DNA from: Caldisericia bacterium
GTDB lineage: Bacteria > Caldisericota > Caldisericia > UBA6126 > JAGPKI01
Length of the DNA stretch: 10,182 bases
Assembly: GCA_018054005.1 (NCBI GenBank)
Contig: JAGPKI010000048.1
Location: 1-10,182 of the forward strand
Reading direction: 5' to 3'
Part shown: positions 1-8,504 of the stretch, one piece after another
Numbering within the stretch: the stretch's first letter is position 1
How the letters are laid out: every line of letters begins with the position of its first letter
Notes under the pieces: model-generated
The model's input: only the letters and a program-made list of their open reading frames with translations
What the model was told of the DNA's origin: nothing
Database searches by the model: none
Position numbers and translations under genes: made by a program

Positions 1-494
1 TAAATCCACTCTCCAGGGTCAAGAACACCATTGCCTCTCCTTGGATCACCTGCTGGATAAGTTAAATCGTAGAATTTAACATTTCTTGGAAGTTGAGTAT
101 ATTCCACTCCTGCCTCATACCTATAATTAGCTGTGACCCTATCACCTTTTTGTAAAGGATTAAGAAGAGTTACAGTGCCAGTCTGGTAATTGAGAACATA
201 GTCTGCAGGTATAAGTTTCTTGGGGTTAACTGAAATATTTCCAGAAGAAATAGTTGAATCAATAATTGTTTCTTTTGGAAATACAACAGAAATTGAGTCA
301 GTTCCACCATTTAGTGGTGCATTAATATTAAAAGCAATCCTGTAAGAGGCAATCTGACCAGATACTTTCGGATATGGAGTAACAACAATACTTGATACAT
401 CTGCATAAACTGTATTGGGAACAAAAATAAAAGTTGAAAATAAAAGTGTAAAAATGACTATGAAGCTTAGAACACTTAAAAAGCCCTTTCGCAT
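1..494 (-). CDS. Secreted surface-type protein with signal peptide, N-terminal part only
   Basis: This gene starts at ATG 494-492 and is cut by the left edge after 164 codons. A strong ribosome binding site (GGAGG at 503-507, 8 bases before the ATG) decides the start. The N-terminus is a classic Sec signal peptide: MRKG, a hydrophobic stretch at about residues 5-25, and a likely cleavage after Val-Tyr-Ala at residue 31. The mature part is Ser/Thr/Val/Ile-rich with alternating beta-strand character (for example VVTPYPKVSG and YRIAFNINAPLNGG), suggesting Ig-like or beta-sandwich surface modules. Residues 150-162 read DPRRGNGVLDPGE, which resembles the D-x-N-x-D-G type Ca2+-binding loops of surface proteins. 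It lies 152 bases after the response regulator gene and is probably a separate transcription unit. I do not recognise a named family; an S-layer-like or cell-surface protein is an inference from the signal peptide and composition. Confidence 0.85.
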   Translation of the reverse strand, partial: MRKGFLSVLSFIVIFTLLFSTFIFVPNTVYADVSSIVVTPYPKVSGQIASYRIAFNINAPLNGGTDSISVVFPKETIIDSTISSGNISVNPKKLIPADYVLNYQTGTVTLLNPLQKGDRVTANYRYEAGVEYTQLPRNVKFYDLTYPAGDPRRGNGVLDPGEWI

Positions 495-557
495 ATAGCC
501 TTCCTCCTTTTCTTAATATCTCTAAAAAGCTATAAACCTTTATGAAGACCAATTTAA

Positions 558-563
558 ACTATA
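558..563 (-). promoter_or_regulatory. Possible -10 element for the secreted-protein gene
   Basis: On the minus strand this reads TATAGT, about 64 bases before the ATG at 494. No good -35 is found at 16-18 bases; the nearest candidate (TTGTTT) is 15 bases away. The whole gap is AT-rich, so chance matches are expected and TATAGC at 529-534 is an equally plausible alternative. Confidence 0.22.
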
Positions 564-624
564 ATTTTAACTAAATTTAAACAACTATTATGAAAAATGC
601 AAGAAAAATTATCAATTTTCACAT

Positions 625-644
625 AAAAAAATATAGTTTTTTTT
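625..644 (-). terminator. Weak A/T-only hairpin after the response regulator gene
   Basis: On the minus strand a run of 8 A, a 5-base loop (CTATA) and a run of 7 T immediately follow the regulator's stop codon at 647-649. A 7-bp A:U stem with its own U run could act as a weak terminator at the end of the seven-gene operon. It has no G:C pairs, so the call is tentative; it could be only AT-rich spacer. I see no stronger terminator in the 495-646 gap. Confidence 0.3.
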
Positions 645-646
645 AC

Positions 647-1960
647 TTACGGTTCATTATTTTCATCTTTTAAAAGCCTGAAATCCCTCATCTTATTGAA
701 GAGAGACCTTCTTGAAATACCTAAAATTTCTGCTGTCTTTGTTTTATTCCAGTTTGTTTTTGATAAGGCATCTAAAATAAGTTCTTTTTCAAACTGTTTT
801 ACTGCTTCAGAAAGACTCAATGTTGAATTATTTTGTAAATTGGTTAATGAATTTTTATTTTTGGTGATTTTAGAAACAATTGTTCCTAAATCTTCTGAAG
901 TAATAAAATTACCATTTGAAACTATAATTGCATGAGTTATAACATTTTCTAATTCATCAAGGTTTCCTGGCCAATCATAATCTTTAATTATCATTAAGGC
1001 ATCATCAGTAAAACCATTCAAAATTTTACCATACTTCATACCCTGTTTTTTTAGAAAGTAGATAGAAAGCTCTTCTAAATCTTCCTTTCTCTGGCGAAGC
1101 GGAGGAATAGTAATATACATCACCCGTAATGTATAGTATAAATCTTCGTTAAATTGATTTTTAGATACAAGTGAAAAAAGGTCAATTGTAGTACCAGCAA
1201 TTATTCTGTTGGAATTATTATTTTTTATTATTTCAGCTAATTGTGATTGAGAAATGAGAGAAAGCGAATCGATGTTTTTAAGATAATAGGTTGTTTCTGA
1301 ATTAGAAGAGATTTTATTAATTTCTAAAGCTTCTTTTGACTGATCATTAGCACAATTGCAGTTTATTATTATAAATGGTTGATCTTTTAATCTTCCTAAA
1401 GAATGAATCTTTCTTGCAATATGCTCTTTACCGGTACCAGATTCCCCTTCTAAAAGGATAGGTGCATTGCTTTCTGAGATTTTCCCAATCATTTTGTATA
1501 TTTCTTGCATCAAGTTTGAATGACCTAACAATTCTATTTCTATAGATGTATCATGTGTATTACTAATATAGGGTTTCGCTCTTTTTGTTAATTCTCTTAA
1601 TTGTACTGCTTTTCTAATGAGAATTTTAATTTCGTCAATATCAAAAGGCTTAGTTATATAATTATAAGCACCCTCTTTCATAGCTTCAATTGCAAGGTCT
1701 GGACTACCAAATGCAGTAATAAATAGAACTGGTACATTTATTAAAGATTCCTTTATTTTTCTAAAAGCTTCTAAGCCATCAATTCCAGGCATACGTATAT
1801 CGAGTATGATCACATCAGGAAGTTCTTCTTTTGCTTTCTGTACTGCCTCCAATCCGTTTGTTGCGAGGATTACATTATAGTTTTCATCTTTACATATTTC
1901 ATTAAATAGCTCTCTGACACCATCTTCGTCATCAGCAATAAGAATGCTCGCTTTACCCAT
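647..1960 (-). CDS. NtrC-family response regulator with degenerate AAA+ domain
   Basis: 437 residues: receiver domain (about 5-120), AAA+ domain (about 143-345), Fis-type helix-turn-helix (about 383-427). The receiver looks functional: acidic pocket D10/D11, phospho-acceptor D54 in ILDIRMPG, T82, K104 in TKPFD. Walker A is perfect (GESGTGKE, 172-179), and the arginine-finger region (FNEDLYYTLRV, 270-280) and PPLRQRKEDL are recognisable. The domain is otherwise eroded. Between N200-C201 and the Walker B strand about 15 residues, including the GAFTGA loop, are missing. Walker B reads YYLKNID, so the acidic D-E pair is K228-N229. The pre-sensor I insertion is also missing, and the sensor II motif is WPGNLDELEN, with Asp where the family has Arg. 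The HTH (NKTKTAEILGISRRSLFNKM) is intact. The ATG overlaps the kinase stop by 8 bases with only a weak purine-rich site ahead, so translation is probably coupled. It probably binds DNA but not as a sigma-54 ATPase. No target is visible. Confidence 0.95.
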   Translation of the reverse strand: MGKASILIADDEDGVRELFNEICKDENYNVILATNGLEAVQKAKEELPDVIILDIRMPGIDGLEAFRKIKESLINVPVLFITAFGSPDLAIEAMKEGAYNYITKPFDIDEIKILIRKAVQLRELTKRAKPYISNTHDTSIEIELLGHSNLMQEIYKMIGKISESNAPILLEGESGTGKEHIARKIHSLGRLKDQPFIIINCNCANDQSKEALEINKISSNSETTYYLKNIDSLSLISQSQLAEIIKNNNSNRIIAGTTIDLFSLVSKNQFNEDLYYTLRVMYITIPPLRQRKEDLEELSIYFLKKQGMKYGKILNGFTDDALMIIKDYDWPGNLDELENVITHAIIVSNGNFITSEDLGTIVSKITKNKNSLTNLQNNSTLSLSEAVKQFEKELILDALSKTNWNKTKTAEILGISRRSLFNKMRDFRLLKDENNEP

Positions 1961-3737
1961 AAATTTTTACTTCTTCTATTTTATATTCTGGTAATTCAAG
2001 AACAAATTTCGTTCCTTCGCCATATTTACTCTCAAAAGTTAATTTACCATCATTGTCGTTCATAATACGCCTACTTATGGCAAGTCCCAAACCAACTCCT
2101 TTGTCTTTTGTTGTAAAAAAGGGAGTGAATATCTTATTCAAATCTTCTGAAGGTATCCCAATACCATTATCTTCAATAACTATTCTAACAGAATCTCTTT
2201 CTTTATCAATATCTGCATAAATATTAATAACTCCGATTTCTGGTTTAACAGCTTGTATAGCATTTAGAGTGAGATTAAAGAACACTTGGAAAAGTTGTTT
2301 TCTATCACCTTTTACATAAAGCCCGTTTGGTAAGTTAATATTAAGATTAATCTTCTTTTGAGAAATTCTCTGTGAGAGAATCTGAATAACGTCTTCGCAA
2401 ATACCTACAACATTTATCCACTCAACATTAGGCTTTGAAGGTTTTGCATATATTATTAAATCTTTAATCAAGCTTTCAAGCCTTTCGATCTCTTTCATAG
2501 AAAGATTTATAAGTCTTTTGTTCTCAGATTCATCAGAAATTCTCTTATTTAACAGTTGTATAAATCCCTTTATAGATGTAAGGGGATTTCTAATTTCATG
2601 TGCAACTCCAGTTGTGAATAGTCCAAGCATTTTAAGGGACTCATCTCTTTGAGCCTCTTTTATTAATTTAACATTTTCTGTAACATCATCGATTGTTATT
2701 AAAACTGTTTTTTCACCAACTGGATCATAATAAGGTAATATTGTAACGTTCAAATATCTCTCTTTTCCATTTATTATCACATTCAAGCTGTCAAACGTAA
2801 AAGTATTATCCTTCTTAAACGCTTGGTTAATACCTTCTTTAACTATAGAGCCTAATAAATTGATAATTCTTTCTCCATCGCTTTCATTTTTTTCAAGCCC
2901 CAAAATTTTAAGTGCAGAATCATTAATAAATGATAATTCAAAATTTTCCTTAAAAGAAACCATTCCAGTTTTTGTACTTGCAAGTATTAAATCTGACATA
3001 CTTCTTGATTTAAGAAGTTTTTCGGAAAGAACATTTATACCGTGTGATATTTCTCCAAACTCTCCAAATAAGTTTGGTAATTTATAATTTAAATCCTTTG
3101 TAAGATTTTCCAAGCCTATTTTTATTTTTCTTATATTGGTTGTAAAATTCATTGCGAAAATTATTCCAAATAAAAGAGTACTAAGTATTACAATAATTAG
3201 TGGAGTGAATGCTTTTCTTTGAATATCTGCTATTTTTAAGTCTATATTATGAAATGATTCTTCGATCCAAACAAAAGAAGAACCATCTTGTGAAAGTGGA
3301 ACAAATGCAACTAGTTTTTTATCTTTTAAATATTTTTTATTACTCTCAAAAGCAATAACTTTACCAAGATCAGCAAAATAAAAGCCTGCCCCTAATTCTT
3401 CAAAAGACTCATTAAGTGCTTTTGTGTAATCCCTTAAAGGTGTTTCAAGATAGTAATACCTAATATCTTTTAGGATTTCTTCATAGCTTCGCTTATTTTC
3501 ACCTTTTTGTGATCTATATTGTTCCTCAGCGAGCATTTCCATTCTTGGTTTTACGAGAGTTAAATAAATTTTTGAAAGAAGTTTTGCCTGGGTGTAAAGC
3601 TCATCCTGTTTACCTTCAATAAGTTTTTGAGACGCTTCTCTTGAAAGTAAATAACCAAGCACAGAGTTACCCAATATGGTTATAACTATCATAAAAATTA
3701 TTACTTGAAAGCGAGTTGAATAAAATAACCTCTTCAC
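1953..3737 (-). CDS. Membrane sensor histidine kinase (PAS-containing), partner of the downstream regulator
   Basis: About 594 residues, numbered from GTG 3737. Order: first membrane segment (about 9-31), extracytoplasmic sensor region (about 32-176), second membrane segment (about 177-198), HAMP-like linker (about 199-245), PAS domain (about 247-355), then the kinase core. The phospho-acceptor is H380 in VAHEIRNPL. The ATPase has an N box (NLTLNAIQ, about 488-495), G1 box (EDNGIGIP, about 522-529), F box (FTPFFTTKDKG) and G2 box (GVGLGLAISRR, about 547-557). This is a complete NtrB-like kinase. The start is a choice between two in-frame GTGs: 3746 and 3737. The latter overlaps the dnaE TGA by 4 bases as GTGA and has GGTGG 5 bases ahead, so I chose it; the other would add three residues. 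It overlaps the regulator by 8 bases, so the pair is co-translated. The sensed signal is not identifiable from sequence. Confidence 0.95.
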   Translation of the reverse strand: MKRLFYSTRFQVIIFMIVITILGNSVLGYLLSREASQKLIEGKQDELYTQAKLLSKIYLTLVKPRMEMLAEEQYRSQKGENKRSYEEILKDIRYYYLETPLRDYTKALNESFEELGAGFYFADLGKVIAFESNKKYLKDKKLVAFVPLSQDGSSFVWIEESFHNIDLKIADIQRKAFTPLIIVILSTLLFGIIFAMNFTTNIRKIKIGLENLTKDLNYKLPNLFGEFGEISHGINVLSEKLLKSRSMSDLILASTKTGMVSFKENFELSFINDSALKILGLEKNESDGERIINLLGSIVKEGINQAFKKDNTFTFDSLNVIINGKERYLNVTILPYYDPVGEKTVLITIDDVTENVKLIKEAQRDESLKMLGLFTTGVAHEIRNPLTSIKGFIQLLNKRISDESENKRLINLSMKEIERLESLIKDLIIYAKPSKPNVEWINVVGICEDVIQILSQRISQKKINLNINLPNGLYVKGDRKQLFQVFFNLTLNAIQAVKPEIGVINIYADIDKERDSVRIVIEDNGIGIPSEDLNKIFTPFFTTKDKGVGLGLAISRRIMNDNDGKLTFESKYGEGTKFVLELPEYKIEEVKIYG

Positions 3738-6700
3738 TTTTCCCACCAGACGTTATCTTTACCTAAAATGCTACTCAATTCACTAACGGTTTCTTTGTTT
3801 TTACTAACCCACAACTTGCTACCGGCAATAGATTTTATCTCAAAATTGTCCTTTATTAGGATAATTTTTACTGGATTAGTACCCTTATACCGAGAAAGAG
3901 TGGTTAATAAGACCTTAATCATATCAGAGCTTAATACAGAATAATTTAATTTCAAATTGAGTACTGAGGTTTCGTTTTTCTCTTTTTCATATGTCTGTTT
4001 TGATATAAATCTATCAATACCTTGTAGGCTTAACCTTAAATTATCATCAGATCTTTTTACTCGTACATTTATTAATATAGCACCATCTTTCTCAATATAT
4101 TTATTTACCTCTTCAAGCAAACTTCCTGAAACTAATATTTCTACCGAACCTGTTAAATCCTCGAATTGCAAGAAACCAAAATTTCCATTTTCTCTCTTTT
4201 TTGGATATCTTAACCCAGAGAGAAGTCCAAATAATTTTATTTCTGTCTCCTCTTCAGTAATTTCTGGTATTTCAGATACTTTATATGTATCAAAATTATA
4301 AAATTCTAAATAAGAATTTAATGGATGATTAGTAAGGTAAAACCCCAATGCTTCCTTCTCGAAATTTGCATTTGAATGAATATCAATATCATGGGATGAC
4401 TCTTGTTTTTTAACGGTTGTCCTATTTAGCGATGCTGAATTTCCAAACAAACTTACTTCTTCAACCTGTTCACCCTGAAAGTTTGAAAGAAGTTTGGATT
4501 TATCTTTATCAAATACATCGAAGGCTCCAGCTTTGATCAAGAATTCAATAACTTTTTTATTAGCCCCTTTTTTTATTCTACTTAAAAATTCTGGGAAACT
4601 TATGAATTTCCCTTTCTTTTTTCTTTCTTCTACAATTGACTTGATTGCCGCTTCACCAATATTTTTTATTGCAAGTAAACCATACCTTATTGAATTGCCT
4701 TCTACGCTAAAAAGAGGCTCACTATCATTAATGCTTGGAGGAAGAATATCAATTCCATTTTTTCTGCATTCGAAACAATACTCCTCAGTTTTTGTTTCGT
4801 TACCTATTGTGCTATTTAACAATGAAGTGAAGAAATAAAGAGGGTAATGCGCCTTAAGATATGCTGTCCAATAAGAGATAAATCCATAAGCTACAGCATG
4901 AGCTCTATTAAAACCATACCCTGCAAAATATTCAAGAACGCTAAATACATTGGATGCGACTTCCTTAGTGTAACCTTTTTTAATAGCTCTTGTAATAAAT
5001 TCATCCCTCTTCTCGAACATCAATTCTGGTTTCTTTTTACCCATAGCTTTTCTTAAAATATCAGCTTCTCCAAGCGAAAAGTCAGCCATTTTCCTTGCAA
5101 TTTCCATTACTTGTTCCTGGTAAAGACAAATTCCATAAGTTTTTTTAAGTATGGGTTCTAAATCAGGGTGAGGGTAGGTAATATCCTCTGGATGCAATTT
5201 ATTGTGAATAAAAGTTTCTGTAAGGTTGAGTGGTCCAGGCCTATAAAGAGCAATTACTGCAATTATATCCTCAATATTCTCAGGGTTTAAATCTTTTAGA
5301 ATCTTTCTCATTCCTCGGCTTTCTACCTGAAATACTCCAGAGGTATCTGCATTTTTGTAAAGTTGTAAAGTTTTATCATCATTAAGAGGAAGTTTGTTAA
5401 AATTTATTTCGGTTTCAGTGGTCTCCTTAACCAATTTTGAACATGAATCAATAATTGACAAAGTTCTAAGGCCTAAAAAATCCATCTTTAGCAATCCGAG
5501 TTGCTCTATAGCATCTTTATCATATTGAGTAACTATGTGTTTATTTTTATCAAGCTGAAGAGGAATATAACTCCAAAGCTCCGTATCTCCTATAACTACT
5601 CCAGCTGCATGAACAGAAAAATTCCTTGAAAGCCCTTCAAGCTCTTTTGAAATCTCAAAAAGCTCTTTATTCTGAGAACTTGAATCAATTATACTCCTAA
5701 ATTCAGGAACAGCATTATAAGCTTCATCCAAGCCTAATCCTTGCGGAACTTTTTTAGCTATTTTATCAGCTTCACCATAAGAATATTTAAGAGCTCTTGC
5801 TACATCGCGTAAAACTCCTCTTGCTTCCATTTTTCCAAAAGTTGCTACCTGAGCCACTTTGTATTGTCCATATTTTTCTCTTACATAATTTATAACTTCA
5901 TCTCTTCTCTCATCGGAAAAATCTATATCTATATCGGGCATACTTACTCTTTCGGGATTCAAGAACCTCTCGAAATATAGATTATATTCAAGCGGGTCAA
6001 TACCAGTTATGTTTAAAAGATAACTTACAATACTTCCAGCAGCTGAACCTCTCCCCGGACCAACAGGTATATCCTGCTCTCTTGCAAACCTCATAAAGTC
6101 CCAAACAACGAGGAAATAGTCAACAAATTGCATCTTTCTAATTGTATCAAGTTCAAATTCAAGTCTTTCCGAAACGACAGAGTTAGGAGGATTGTCGCCA
6201 TACAAATTCGGTAGATTTTTATAACACAAATTTTTTAAGAACAGGAATTTTTCTTCATCAGTTTGAACATCAGGAAGAGTAAATTTTGGAAGATGTATTT
6301 TACCAAATTCAAACTTTAAATTACACTTTGCTGCAATTTCTAATGTGTTTGTTATTGCTCCTTCAATATCTCCAAAAAGCTCCTTCATCTCCTCGGGAGA
6401 TTTTAGATAAAATTCCTCAGTTGCAAATTTAAGCCTATCTTTATCATCATAATCTTTTAGAGTCTGAACACATAATAATATATCATGAGCATGGGCATCA
6501 GTTTTGTTGGGATAGTGAGCATCCTGAGTTGCAACAAGCGGAAGATCAAGATCTTTTGCTAATTTAACGAGAAGTGGAATAACCTTTTTCTCATCCTCAA
6601 GACCATGATCCTGCAGCTCTATGTAAAAATCATTTCCAAACAATGATTTTAAATTAGAGGCTGTGTCGTAAGCTTTATTGGCATTACCTTGAAGAAAATA

Positions 6701-7129
6701 TGATGGAATTAAGCCTTTTACGCATGAAGTTAGAACAATAAGTCCCTTGCTATATTGAGAAAGAAGCTCAAGGTCTATTCTTGGTTTGTAATAAAAACCA
6801 TCTATATGTGCTATTGAAACAAGCTTTGAAAGGTTTTGGTAACCAGTATAATCTTTTGCAAGGAGTAGAATATGCTGATTCTCAGCATCTTGCTTTGATT
6901 CCTTCTGCTTGTGAGATTTAGCCATATATAGCTCACAGCCAATTATTGGCTTGATGCCCTCTTTTACACACTCATTGTAAAATTCAATAGCTCCATACAT
7001 TACTCCATGATCAGTAATTGCTATTGCAGGCATATTATATCTTTTAGCAACTTGGACTAAGTCTCTAATTCTATTTAGTCCATCTAATAGACTATACTCA
7101 GAATGATTATGTAAATGAACAAATGACAT
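3734..7129 (-). CDS. dnaE: DNA polymerase III subunit alpha (DnaE)
   Basis: 1131 residues, typical of DnaE (about 1,050-1,200). This is the replicative polymerase that extends both strands at the fork. The N-terminal PHP domain (about 1-210) keeps the metal ligands expected of an active PHP site: H5 and H7 in HLHNHS, D40-H41 in ITDHG, E66 in GCE, H86 in QHILLL, C135 in LTSC, and D202/H204 in QDAHY. The palm has GPGRGSAAGS (about 356-365), the catalytic pair in PDIDIDF (about 397-403) and the third Asp in KMDFLGL (about D549). The finger region includes SGVFQVESRGM and AYGFNRAHAVAY. A likely internal clamp-binding motif is EVSLFG (about 890-895), followed by an OB-fold (about 963-1040) and a shortened C-terminal domain. 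No PolC exonuclease insertion is present, so this is DnaE rather than PolC. It starts 20 bases after glmM with no visible Shine-Dalgarno; the start gives the canonical MSFVHLHNHSEYS. Confidence 0.98.
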   Translation of the reverse strand: MSFVHLHNHSEYSLLDGLNRIRDLVQVAKRYNMPAIAITDHGVMYGAIEFYNECVKEGIKPIIGCELYMAKSHKQKESKQDAENQHILLLAKDYTGYQNLSKLVSIAHIDGFYYKPRIDLELLSQYSKGLIVLTSCVKGLIPSYFLQGNANKAYDTASNLKSLFGNDFYIELQDHGLEDEKKVIPLLVKLAKDLDLPLVATQDAHYPNKTDAHAHDILLCVQTLKDYDDKDRLKFATEEFYLKSPEEMKELFGDIEGAITNTLEIAAKCNLKFEFGKIHLPKFTLPDVQTDEEKFLFLKNLCYKNLPNLYGDNPPNSVVSERLEFELDTIRKMQFVDYFLVVWDFMRFAREQDIPVGPGRGSAAGSIVSYLLNITGIDPLEYNLYFERFLNPERVSMPDIDIDFSDERRDEVINYVREKYGQYKVAQVATFGKMEARGVLRDVARALKYSYGEADKIAKKVPQGLGLDEAYNAVPEFRSIIDSSSQNKELFEISKELEGLSRNFSVHAAGVVIGDTELWSYIPLQLDKNKHIVTQYDKDAIEQLGLLKMDFLGLRTLSIIDSCSKLVKETTETEINFNKLPLNDDKTLQLYKNADTSGVFQVESRGMRKILKDLNPENIEDIIAVIALYRPGPLNLTETFIHNKLHPEDITYPHPDLEPILKKTYGICLYQEQVMEIARKMADFSLGEADILRKAMGKKKPELMFEKRDEFITRAIKKGYTKEVASNVFSVLEYFAGYGFNRAHAVAYGFISYWTAYLKAHYPLYFFTSLLNSTIGNETKTEEYCFECRKNGIDILPPSINDSEPLFSVEGNSIRYGLLAIKNIGEAAIKSIVEERKKKGKFISFPEFLSRIKKGANKKVIEFLIKAGAFDVFDKDKSKLLSNFQGEQVEEVSLFGNSASLNRTTVKKQESSHDIDIHSNANFEKEALGFYLTNHPLNSYLEFYNFDTYKVSEIPEITEEETEIKLFGLLSGLRYPKKRENGNFGFLQFEDLTGSVEILVSGSLLEEVNKYIEKDGAILINVRVKRSDDNLRLSLQGIDRFISKQTYEKEKNETSVLNLKLNYSVLSSDMIKVLLTTLSRYKGTNPVKIILIKDNFEIKSIAGSKLWVSKNKETVSELSSILGKDNVWWEK

Positions 7130-7149
7130 AATATATTAATAATAAACGT

Positions 7150-8493
7150 TTATGCTAAAGAATCAATTACTAACTTTAACTCTTCGATTGCTTTGTCGAC
7201 TATATCTTTTTCTTTTGCCTCAGCAAATATTCTAATTAATGGCTCTGTTCCGGAGGGCCTAACATTAATTCTTAAATCTTTATAATCTTTTGTTAGTTTA
7301 TCGATTGTATCTTTAAGAAGTTGAGAATTTAAAACTCTTTCCTTATTTGAAGTTTTAACGTTCGTTAAATTCTGATGATAAAAATTGATTTTTTTAATCT
7401 CATCGATAATTTTAAAATCTGTTTTTACTAAAATATCAAGAAATTCAAGCATGGTCACAAGACCATCACCAGTTTTAACTTTTTCAAGGAATATTATATG
7501 ACCAGATTGTTCTCCACCAATATCTGCTTTTAGTCTGATCATATCACGCAGGACATACTTATCCCCAACATTTGACCTCACAAACTCTATATCATTTTCT
7601 TTTAAATACTCTTCGATCCCCTTGTTGGACATTATAGTCCCAACGACAATTCTGTTATTTAATTTTGAATTGTTCTTCTTATATATTGCACACAGAGACA
7701 TAATAATATCTCCATCAATAATTCTACCGTCAGGTAATAGAGCTATTACCCTATCGCCATCACCATCATGAGAAAAAGCAATATCAAAGTCGATTTTATT
7801 TTCTTTGGCATAGTTTATAATAAATTCAGGGTGAGTGGAACCGCAATTAACATTAATGTTTGCTCCATCAGGAAAGGAATTTACACTTATAACTTTTGCG
7901 GAAAGTTTATCTAATGCATAGGGCGTTGTGAGGTATGTTGCGCCAAAAGCACAATCTACAAGTATGTTTAAGCCCTTTAAATACAAATCTTTAAATTCAC
8001 TTAATACTGATTCAACATATATTTGTGACGAGTTATTCTCAACGAAAGATCTTCCAAATTCGCAACCATTGCCCATGGAATGATTTGAACATGAATCAAT
8101 CAATTCTTCAATAATTTCTTCATCTATATCACTAAGTTTAAAACCGAATTTATCAAATATCTTTATACCATTATCGGAAACTGGATTATGTGAAGCAGAA
8201 ATTACTATTCCAGCCTCGCAATGTATTAAATTAGTTAATCGTGAAACAGCAGGTGTTGGAAGAATTCCTAATAATTTACAAGACATCCCAGATGAAAGCA
8301 ATCCAGACATTACTGAGCTTTCAATCATATCTCCTGAAAGCCTTGTATCTTTTCCAATCCCAACAACACCACAGTTAGAAGACTGTTTTTGAAGATACAA
8401 TGATAATGCTTTCCCTACTTTAAAACTTAATTCAGGATTAAGCTCTATATTTGCAATTCCTCTTATACCATCTGTGCCAAAATATTTACCCAT
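7150..8493 (-). CDS. glmM: Phosphoglucosamine mutase (GlmM)
   Basis: 447 residues, full length for GlmM (about 445). It converts glucosamine-6-phosphate to glucosamine-1-phosphate in the cytoplasm, feeding UDP-GlcNAc and peptidoglycan synthesis. Landmarks: MGKYFGTDGIRG at the N-terminus, the phosphoserine loop SASHNP with catalytic S101, the metal-binding loop DGDGDR (243-248), the sugar-binding loop GGEQSGH (326-332) and the phosphate-binding RPSGTEP (412-418). The N-terminal motif is canonical for GlmM rather than for phosphoglucomutase or phosphomannomutase, which settles the paralogue. The ATG begins 11 bases after the rplT stop. No Shine-Dalgarno is visible in the AT-rich gap, yet MGKYFGTDGIRG makes the start secure, so termination-reinitiation from rplT is likely. 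Confidence 0.98.
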   Translation of the reverse strand: MGKYFGTDGIRGIANIELNPELSFKVGKALSLYLQKQSSNCGVVGIGKDTRLSGDMIESSVMSGLLSSGMSCKLLGILPTPAVSRLTNLIHCEAGIVISASHNPVSDNGIKIFDKFGFKLSDIDEEIIEELIDSCSNHSMGNGCEFGRSFVENNSSQIYVESVLSEFKDLYLKGLNILVDCAFGATYLTTPYALDKLSAKVISVNSFPDGANINVNCGSTHPEFIINYAKENKIDFDIAFSHDGDGDRVIALLPDGRIIDGDIIMSLCAIYKKNNSKLNNRIVVGTIMSNKGIEEYLKENDIEFVRSNVGDKYVLRDMIRLKADIGGEQSGHIIFLEKVKTGDGLVTMLEFLDILVKTDFKIIDEIKKINFYHQNLTNVKTSNKERVLNSQLLKDTIDKLTKDYKDLRINVRPSGTEPLIRIFAEAKEKDIVDKAIEELKLVIDSLA

Positions 8494-8504
8494 CTAAAAT
8501 TTAT

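Noticed and set aside
328..552. 74-residue open frame on the minus strand ending near the secreted-protein start
   Set aside because: It overlaps the signal-peptide gene in another frame, its start has no ribosome binding site, and the frame starting at 494 has GGAGG and a textbook signal peptide.
3957..4838. Plus-strand open frames of about 114 residues inside dnaE
   Set aside because: They are antisense shadows of a conserved dnaE frame, with Phe/Ser/Leu-rich translations typical of reading Lys/Glu-rich genes backwards, and no ribosome binding site or family motif.
7142..7153. Perfect palindrome ATAAACGTTTAT over the glmM stop
   Set aside because: Only 12 bases of AT-rich sequence overlapping a stop codon, with no second copy seen; chance is the simpler explanation.
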